This document shows positions 16,302 to 21,388 of a stretch of DNA of 23,416 bases, one piece after another. The first letter of the stretch is position 1. Every line of letters begins with the position of its first letter. The position numbers and the translations under genes were made by a program. Under the pieces are notes generated by a model, which searched no databases, was not told the origin of the DNA, and was given only the letters and a program-made list of their open reading frames with translations. Source of the DNA: Fluviibacter sp039805865 (GTDB taxonomy: Bacteria > Pseudomonadota > Gammaproteobacteria > Burkholderiales > Rhodocyclaceae); contig JBDLTI010000027.1 in the NCBI GenBank assembly GCA_039805865.1, forward strand, positions 1-23,416, in the 5' to 3' direction.

Positions 16302-16744
16302 TATTTACTCGCAGAATCTTTGTAAATATTATCAATTACTTCATCAACCATTTCTTGTGGCGAATAGCGTGTCAACGAACCATGCTTAGACCGACCTGAT
16401 GCAAGGGGAACTTGGTCTTTAGGATCTCTAATGACTACAGAAAGCTCGAACATATACATGGTGATATCCCACATCCATTTATCTGCATATGTAACTAACG
16501 CATCGTAAACCGCTTTTGGCTCCTCTACGCCAGTAGTGACTTTAACGCCCTTGGATCGTAGCTTATTAGCGATGATTTCATTTACGCCTCTCTTGTCCTC
16601 GGGGATCTGCTTTACATACATGGTTTTTAACACGCTTAAGTTTGCGCTTGGGTCTACCTGTGAAGTGGCAACATTCACACAACCGGTCAGCATAAAAAAC
16701 CCTACCAGAAGGAAAGCTGCCTTAATACTTACTAATTTTTTCAT
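16301..16744 (-). CDS. Small putative lipoprotein, unrecognised family
   Basis: A 147-residue protein with a clear lipoprotein signal (basic MKK start, hydrophobic core, lipobox LTGC with Cys22). The mature region contains VLKTMYVKQIPEDKRGV, a segment typical of small lipoproteins that begin with a beta strand followed by a helix binding a nucleotide-sized cavity, then VYDALVTYADKWMWDITMY and VVIRDPKDQVPLASGRS. It recalls widespread proteobacterial lipoproteins without an assigned role; no function is claimed. An AGGAG lies seven bases before the ATG. The stop shares one base with the next ATG, so this gene and the one at 15759-16301 are coupled. Confidence 0.78.
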   Translation of the reverse strand: MKKLVSIKAAFLLVGFFMLTGCVNVATSQVDPSANLSVLKTMYVKQIPEDKRGVNEIIANKLRSKGVKVTTGVEEPKAVYDALVTYADKWMWDITMYMFELSVVIRDPKDQVPLASGRSKHGSLTRYSPQEMVDEVIDNIYKDSASK

Positions 16745-16751
16745 TCTATAT

Positions 16752-16756
16752 CTCCT
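16752..16756 (-). promoter_or_regulatory. Ribosome binding site of the middle lipoprotein gene
   Basis: AGGAG on the minus strand, seven bases before the ATG at 16744. It is the best Shine-Dalgarno match in the lipoprotein trio and confirms this start. Confidence 0.65.
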
Positions 16757-16764
16757 GCTAATTT

Positions 16765-17235
16765 TTATTTCAGGTTAAAACTCGCTTGAATCTTTTCTTT
16801 GAGCTCTTGAACCCACTTGTTATAAACCCCGTGAATCAATGGTGTACCTGTCGGATATCGCGGGGCAGCACCGAGCTGCACCGGTTCGTAGCTGTCTTGT
16901 TGTGTTGATAGCCTGTATTTCAGATTCTTACTGCTTTCATACACAATCGAAAAGTTTTGCTGTGTATAGTCAACGCGTACGGTTGTGAAATGCTTGTCTT
17001 TGTATGCGTAAGACGCTACTACTGATCCAGTTTTCCCTTCAGCGACTTTCCACCCAGCTTGAGTTGCTGAGTCAGTAATAACGCCACGAATCTCCTGTAG
17101 GGGTAACGTCTTCCCTGATTTTGTTACGATTGGAACATTCTCATACGTAACCATCGCAACAGGGTCTGGTCCGTTCACAGACCTACACCCCAACAGCGTA
17201 AGTGATACGAGCAGTACGCAACTAAGTAATTTCAC
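16765..17235 (-). CDS. Small putative lipoprotein, unrecognised family, GTG start
   Basis: A 156-residue protein. The signal peptide is short and ends in lipobox TLLGC (Cys17). The mature part has LQEIRGVITDSATQAGWKV, FTTVRVDYTQQNFSIVYESS and a basic C-terminal helix KWVQELKEKIQASFNLK. The arrangement (helix, Gly-Trp turn, paired strands) looks like a small alpha/beta sandwich shared by several uncharacterised periplasmic lipoproteins. The start codon is GTG with only a weak upstream purine stretch; no in-frame ATG exists near it. It is the first of the three minus-strand lipoprotein genes and diverges from the ychJ-like gene at 17345. Function unknown. Confidence 0.74.
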   Translation of the reverse strand: MKLLSCVLLVSLTLLGCRSVNGPDPVAMVTYENVPIVTKSGKTLPLQEIRGVITDSATQAGWKVAEGKTGSVVASYAYKDKHFTTVRVDYTQQNFSIVYESSKNLKYRLSTQQDSYEPVQLGAAPRYPTGTPLIHGVYNKWVQELKEKIQASFNLK

Positions 17236-17344
17236 GGTGAGCCATTCTCAATCACAATTAGTAACTTATAAATTCATTATTAATTGTTTCATGTTACCCA
17301 GTTGCACGTAAACTTTCCACAAATACTTATCACCGATTTCTATA
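17236..17344. promoter_or_regulatory. Divergent intergenic region expected to hold two promoters
   Basis: A 109-base AT-rich gap between two divergently transcribed genes. By arrangement it should contain promoters for both the lipoprotein trio (minus) and the ychJ-like gene (plus). TATAAG on the minus strand, about 35 bases before the GTG, is a possible -10 box, but no good -35 partner was found. This is a position-based call. Confidence 0.35.
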
Positions 17345-17731
17345 GTGCCAATTAAACACTGCCCCTGCGGTAGCTGCAAAGCTGCCCTCGACTGCTGCCA
17401 ACCCTACCTTGACGGCACACGCCAAGCCCCTACGGCTGAAGCACTGATGCGATCGCGTTATGTGGCCTACGGGTTAGGCTTGGAGCATTATCTATTAGCC
17501 ACCTGGCACCCCAGCACAAGGCCTGCATCGCTCGACTTTGACAAAGAAGCGCCGCTCAACTGGATTGGCCTAACGATCAAACGCCACGAATTACAGGGCG
17601 AGGATAAGGGCATCGTTGAGTTTATTGCCCGTTACAAGGTTGGTGGCCGTGCCCACCGGCTTCATGAAATCAGCCGTTTTGTACGTGAAGACGGCTGCTG
17701 GTTTTATGTTGATGGCGACATTCATGAATAG
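17345..17731 (+). CDS. ychJ: YchJ/UPF0225 family protein with N-terminal SEC-C-like zinc motif
   Basis: A 128-residue protein. The N-terminus CPCGSCKAALDCCQPYL (residues 6-22) is the Cys-rich, SEC-C-like metal-binding motif of the family. The rest follows the UPF0225 pattern: APTAEALMRSRYVAYGL, LNWIGLTIKRHE, VEFIARYKVGG and LHEISRFVREDGCWFYVDGD, an NTF2-like fold. Length is normal to slightly short (E. coli YchJ is about 150 residues). The molecular function of the family is not established. The start is GTG at 17345; an in-frame ATG at 17291 is cut off by a stop after six codons. The gene is followed after 45 bases by the lipoprotein at 17777, with no clear terminator. Confidence 0.88.
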   Translation: MPIKHCPCGSCKAALDCCQPYLDGTRQAPTAEALMRSRYVAYGLGLEHYLLATWHPSTRPASLDFDKEAPLNWIGLTIKRHELQGEDKGIVEFIARYKVGGRAHRLHEISRFVREDGCWFYVDGDIHE

Positions 17732-17776
17732 TTTTGTAGGTAAACTAACGCAAAACCACCCTACTAAGGATTAACC

Positions 17777-18142
17777 ATGAACATTAAAACCACCGCTCTC
17801 TGCATCGCCGCTGTTACCGTTATTGCTGGCTGCGCTACCCCATCAGAACTCCGTGGTCGTCAGGTTACGTTTGCTGCTTCGAGCACCGCGCCGAATGCCG
17901 AGAAGACGCTGAACTGTATTGCCAAGGGTTGGGAACAGGCCACCCAACAGCAAGTAACTGTTACTGGCTATGACAAGGGTTATACCGCTGTGGCTGAATC
18001 GAAAACGCTGTTCGGCATGAATACCGATTTCGTGATCGATTCGGGTAACGCTAAAACCGGTGGCGCTGTATTCCAGATGTGGTCGAGCATGAAACCAAGC
18101 CAAACGAACAAACTGATCGACATTATTCAGCCCTGCCTGTAA
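17777..18142 (+). CDS. Small putative lipoprotein, unrecognised
   Basis: A 121-residue protein with a lipoprotein signal peptide (MNIKTTALCIAAVTVIAGC, lipobox IAGC, Cys19). The mature part of about 100 residues has two further Cys residues, in LNCIAKGWE and at the end in IIQPCL, which could form a disulfide in the periplasm. In between it has a beta-rich stretch with VTVTGYDKGYTAVAESKT. No family is recognised. An AAGGA lies six bases before the ATG. The gene sits between ychJ and poxB with a strong hairpin downstream, so it is probably expressed independently of poxB. Confidence 0.75.
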   Translation: MNIKTTALCIAAVTVIAGCATPSELRGRQVTFAASSTAPNAEKTLNCIAKGWEQATQQQVTVTGYDKGYTAVAESKTLFGMNTDFVIDSGNAKTGGAVFQMWSSMKPSQTNKLIDIIQPCL

Positions 18143-18154
18143 GCCAGTCTGAAA

Positions 18155-18176
18155 CCGGGGGCTTGCTTGCCCCCGG
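18155..18176 (+). terminator. GC-rich hairpin, probable terminator after the lipoprotein gene
   Basis: A perfect 8-bp stem CCGGGGGC/GCCCCCGG with a 6-base loop, 13 bases after the stop codon at 18142. No T-run follows, so it may be a weak intrinsic terminator, an mRNA 3'-end stabiliser, or a Rho-assisted stop. Confidence 0.5.
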
Positions 18177-18215
18177 GCTAACTCTCTAACCCCTTCTTCC
18201 TTATAGGTGATGCAC

Positions 18216-19937
18216 ATGGCTAAGACTGTGGCTCAGGTACTGATTGAAGTTCTGGAATCTGCCGGCGTAAAGAATATTTACGGCGTTGTCGGTGATACGT
18301 TGAATTACGTAACAGAAGCTATTTCAAAGAGCAGCATTAACTGGGTGCATATGCGCCACGAAGAAGTGGGTGCCTTTGCTGCAGGTGCCGAGTCATATGT
18401 CAGCGGCACGCTGGCTGGTTGTGCCGGTTCTTGCGGCCCCGGTAGCCTCCACCTGATCAATGGTGTATTCGAAGCGCACCGCAGCCGCATTCCGCTGATT
18501 GTTATTGCCAGCCAGATGGACACCATGACGCTGGGCACTGATATGCCACAGGAAGTCGACTTCAAAAAGGTCTATGCAGACTGTTCGGTGTTCTGCGAGC
18601 AAATCAACAATGCCGAGCAAGCACGTCAGATAGTGGTAATGGCCTGCCAGGCAGCCATCAAACGACAGGGTCCTGCCGTCATTATTCTGCCTGTTGATAT
18701 CAGTAAAACAGAGGTTAAGGATGCCGTACCTTTTGCGGTACATTTTCCAAAACCAGTACGCCGACCCAACGATGATGAATTGAAACAAGCCGCGGCGATT
18801 GTTGCCCAGGGTAAAAAAGTCGGCATTTATGCCGGTATGGGATCGGAAGGTGCGCATGGTCTGCTCATGGCACTCGCCAAGAAGCTTAATGCCCCCATCG
18901 CCCACACTTCGCGTGCGAAAGATTTTGTCGAGTACGACAACCCCTATAACGTAGGCATGACTGGCCTGCTCGGCGTGCATTCTGGCATGCACATGATGAC
19001 GCACTGTGACACGCTCATTCTGTTGGGCGCCGACTTTGCCTGGGGTCAGTTCTACCCCCAGCATGCCAAGATTATTCAGATTGACCGCGATGGCGCCCGT
19101 GTTGGCCGTCGTCACCCGGTAGATCTGGGACTTGAAGGCGATGTGATTCCAAGTCTTGAAGCACTTATTCCACTTCTGCAAGAGAAGCCTGATGATAGCT
19201 TCCTCAAAGACTGCCTCAAGGAACGCGAAGCAACCTTGAAGGATCTGGCCGCCAAGGAAACCCCGGGAGATGCCAATGCCATTCACCCTGAATATCTAAC
19301 CAGGCTGCTAGACAAATACGCCGACGATGATGCAATGCTTACCGGTGACTGCGGTACGGCTATGGTGTGGATACTGCGCCACTTCAACAGCAATGGTAAG
19401 CGCCGCACACTGACGAGCCTACGCCATGGGACGATGGCCAATGCTATGCCTATGGCCTTGGGCTTGAAGAAGGCTTATCCGAATCGTCAGGTCATCAGCT
19501 TGTCGGGTGATGGTGGCTTATCTATGTTGATGGGTGACTTACTGACAATTCGTCAGGAAAACCTGCCAATCAAGATCGTGGTGCTCAACAACAGCAAGTT
19601 GAATTTCGTCGAATTAGAGATGAAGACCGAAGGGATGCTGGATCACTACACCGATCTGAAAAACCCGAGTTTTGCGGCGGTTGCCAATGCCGTAGGCATC
19701 AAAGGCTACGAAGTCAGCAACCCGGCCGATCTGGAGAAGACAGTGAAGGAATTCCTGGCCGACCCGGAACCGGGTTTACTGGATGTTCATATCAATGGTT
19801 ATGAACTGGTTATGCCACCATCGGTTAGCGCAGAGAACGTTCTGGGCATGGCTACCTACATGACTAAGGCAGTACTAGGCGGGCGCTTCAAAGACGTCGA
19901 AGGCATGATGAAGAGCGCCATAAAGACGATTCTGTAA
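18216..19937 (+). CDS. poxB: Pyruvate dehydrogenase (quinone), PoxB-type ThDP enzyme
   Basis: A 573-residue ThDP-dependent flavoenzyme of the PoxB length class (E. coli PoxB is 572). The N-terminal PYR domain has RHEEVGAFAAGAE with the ThDP-activating Glu at about residue 50 and AGSCGPGSLHLINGVFEAHR. The central FAD domain has VEYDNPYNVGMTGLLG and IIQIDRD. The C-terminal PP domain has the metal/ThDP motif SGDGGLSMLMGD ending in NN (about residues 429-460). A final amphipathic segment (GMMKSAIKTIL) fits the lipid-binding C-terminus of PoxB. The enzyme oxidises pyruvate to acetate and CO2 and passes electrons to ubiquinone at the inner membrane. The start at 18216 has AGGTGA five bases upstream; GTG at 18207 and ATG at 18210 are part of that site and less likely. 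Confidence 0.94.
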   Translation: MAKTVAQVLIEVLESAGVKNIYGVVGDTLNYVTEAISKSSINWVHMRHEEVGAFAAGAESYVSGTLAGCAGSCGPGSLHLINGVFEAHRSRIPLIVIASQMDTMTLGTDMPQEVDFKKVYADCSVFCEQINNAEQARQIVVMACQAAIKRQGPAVIILPVDISKTEVKDAVPFAVHFPKPVRRPNDDELKQAAAIVAQGKKVGIYAGMGSEGAHGLLMALAKKLNAPIAHTSRAKDFVEYDNPYNVGMTGLLGVHSGMHMMTHCDTLILLGADFAWGQFYPQHAKIIQIDRDGARVGRRHPVDLGLEGDVIPSLEALIPLLQEKPDDSFLKDCLKEREATLKDLAAKETPGDANAIHPEYLTRLLDKYADDDAMLTGDCGTAMVWILRHFNSNGKRRTLTSLRHGTMANAMPMALGLKKAYPNRQVISLSGDGGLSMLMGDLLTIRQENLPIKIVVLNNSKLNFVELEMKTEGMLDHYTDLKNPSFAAVANAVGIKGYEVSNPADLEKTVKEFLADPEPGLLDVHINGYELVMPPSVSAENVLGMATYMTKAVLGGRFKDVEGMMKSAIKTIL

Positions 19938-19948
19938 GCGCGCTGCAC

Positions 19949-19974
19949 ATCCAGCCACCCTTCGGTGGCTGGAT
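19949..19974 (+). terminator. Hairpin terminator after poxB
   Basis: An 11-bp perfect stem ATCCAGCCACC/GGTGGCTGGAT with a 4-base CTTC loop, 11 bases after the poxB stop. The T-tract is poor (CTTGGG), but strength of the stem and position support a terminator. Confidence 0.65.
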
Positions 19975-20013
19975 CTTGGGATCATCGGGCTGACGGCGGT
20001 AACGAGCCTTTCA

Positions 20014-20064
20014 AATTAAAGCGGTCTTTAATTAGCTTGGGTCAAATTAAAGGCCGCTTTAATT
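20014..20064. repeat. Two tandem near-identical palindromes (AATTAAAG-N4-CTTTAATT)
   Basis: The first copy at 20014-20033 is AATTAAAG-CGGT-CTTTAATT and the second at 20045-20064 is AATTAAAG-GCCG-CTTTAATT, both with perfect 8-bp arms and 4-base centres, 31 bp apart centre to centre. Each is preceded by TCA, so the duplicated unit is at least 11 bases plus the palindrome. The outer arms can also pair as an 11-bp stem (AATTAAAGCGG/CCGCTTTAATT), forming one larger structure. The pair lies between two convergent genes. It may be a bidirectional terminator, a protein-binding site with roughly three-turn phasing, or a duplicated small repeat. Confidence 0.75.
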
Positions 20065-20081
20065 GCGATGCACATCCTTAC

Positions 20082-20843
20082 CTAAAAGCTGGCTAGCCCT
20101 GTCTTCACAATCAGGGCGCCCACCACAAGAACAAAGGCCCAGCGTACGAAGCCGGTGCCATGTTTCAGGGCCAGGTGGCTGCCAATAAAGCTACCTGCCA
20201 TATTGGCAACGGCCATCATCAGGCCGATATGCCACCAGACGTGGCCCTTGAGGGCAAATAGTACAATGGCGGCGATGTTAGTGGCCACATTAAGCAACTT
20301 AGCAGATGCCGAGGCGTTGAGAAAATCATAGCCGAGAAAGCGCACAAACAGAAAAATAAAGAAGCTGCCGGTGCCGGGGCCAAAGAAGCCGTCGTACCAG
20401 CCGATGACTGTGCCAATCAGGCAGGCAATGAGTCGCTCCCGGTTCTTGTTGGTGTGCGGCTTATGGTTTGCGCCGAGATCTTTTTTGGCTAGGGTATAGA
20501 TCAACACCACCAGCAGAATGAACGGCATGAGCTTTCTGATAAAAGCCGGATCGATCTGCGTAACGCTCCACGCACCTGCAAAGCTGCCGGCCAGCGCAAA
20601 CATAGCGGCTGGCAAGAGTGCGCGCCATGCCAGTTGCACGCGTTTACTGTACTGATAAGTAGCGAGCGATGTCCCCCAGACGGACGCGCATTTGTTGGTG
20701 CCCAGTAACGTGGCCGGTGATGCCGTCGGATAGGTGGCAAACAACGCCGGCACCAGAATGAGCCCACCCCCGCCGACAATGGAATCGATCATCCCTGCAA
20801 AGAAGGAGGCAAAGGAGATGAGCAAAGATTCCATAGCTGCCAT
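20082..20843 (-). CDS. TSUP-family (TauE/SafE, YfcA-type) membrane transporter
   Basis: A 253-residue membrane protein with about eight helices. The duplicated TSUP signature is visible: FFAGMIDSIVGGGGLILVP in the first half and IGWYDGFFGPGTGSFF in the second, each with the Gly-rich D-x(2)-G pattern; the later GSFIGSHLA matches the family's G-S-x-x-G-x-x-x-A motif. It closely resembles YfcA-type proteins, whose substrate is not firmly known; other family members export sulfite, sulfoacetate or related anions. The start at 20843 (ATG) has an alternative ATG three codons downstream at 20834. It is convergent with poxB and divergent from the gene at 20906. Confidence 0.9.
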   Translation of the reverse strand: MAAMESLLISFASFFAGMIDSIVGGGGLILVPALFATYPTASPATLLGTNKCASVWGTSLATYQYSKRVQLAWRALLPAAMFALAGSFAGAWSVTQIDPAFIRKLMPFILLVVLIYTLAKKDLGANHKPHTNKNRERLIACLIGTVIGWYDGFFGPGTGSFFIFLFVRFLGYDFLNASASAKLLNVATNIAAIVLFALKGHVWWHIGLMMAVANMAGSFIGSHLALKHGTGFVRWAFVLVVGALIVKTGLASF

Positions 20844-20905
20844 TGTAAGAGATCAAGGCTTAACCGCTAAAATGACCACGTTCCTTTTAGCACAGGTGTT
20901 GTGTC

Positions 20906-21379
20906 ATGAACCAAAACTTTGACCCGTTGTTATACGAGCTGGGGCGCGATGCGCTCTTCGGGCTATCGGTGATGGCACTCGTACTGGTTTTTAATGGGGT
21001 TTGCTATACCCGGGTGCTGTTCTGGTACCGCAAGGTGGCCAGCAATGTATCTTCTAAGAATAGCCTAGGCACTATTGTGTTGTTTGTGATGTCTGTTCTG
21101 GCGCTGGCCATTGTGCAGTTATGTGCGATTCTGATCTGGGCACTCGCGTTATTTCATATGGATCTGATTCCGACCCGCGCCATGGCCATTCTGTTTAGTG
21201 GCAGCTGCTATACCACCATCGGGGTGTTCGAGGATCTCCTCCCGGCGGGCTGGAAATCGGTAGCGCTGTTTATTGCGTTTTCTGGGCTATTCTCATTTGC
21301 CTGGGCAACATCGATCATGATGTCGATGGCCAATTCGTTTACGCAGGCATGGGATAAATCCAACAAGCCCCGAACATAA
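20906..21379 (+). CDS. Small membrane protein with degenerate ion-channel (Ion_trans_2-like) pore
   Basis: A 157-residue protein with three hydrophobic regions (about residues 15-40, 53-85 and 117-142). Between the last two is FSGSCYTTIGVFEDLLPAGWKSVALF, which has the layout of a two-TM K+-channel pore loop: pore helix, TTIG filter start, then a helix beginning with P-x-x-W. The canonical TxGYGD is altered to TTIGVFED, so a K+-selective filter is not intact. Related bacterial membrane proteins with a potassium-channel-like domain are usually annotated as hypothetical. An ACAGG before the ATG is only a weak ribosome binding site. TAAAAT about 35 bases upstream is a possible -10 box. The stop lies 9 bases from the convergent dnaB stop. 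Function unknown. Confidence 0.75.
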   Translation: MNQNFDPLLYELGRDALFGLSVMALVLVFNGVCYTRVLFWYRKVASNVSSKNSLGTIVLFVMSVLALAIVQLCAILIWALALFHMDLIPTRAMAILFSGSCYTTIGVFEDLLPAGWKSVALFIAFSGLFSFAWATSIMMSMANSFTQAWDKSNKPRT

Positions 21380-21388
21380 GCGAACGGT

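Noticed and set aside
16301..17235. Idea that the lipoprotein trio is the CsgG/HfaB-DUF4810-DUF799 lipoprotein operon
   Set aside because: None of the three has CsgG-like size or motifs, and the lengths and sequence patterns do not fit that set.
18393..19286. 297-codon open frame on the minus strand inside poxB
   Set aside because: It lies fully antisense to a convincing poxB and has no recognisable domain or ribosome binding site; it is a by-product of codon usage.
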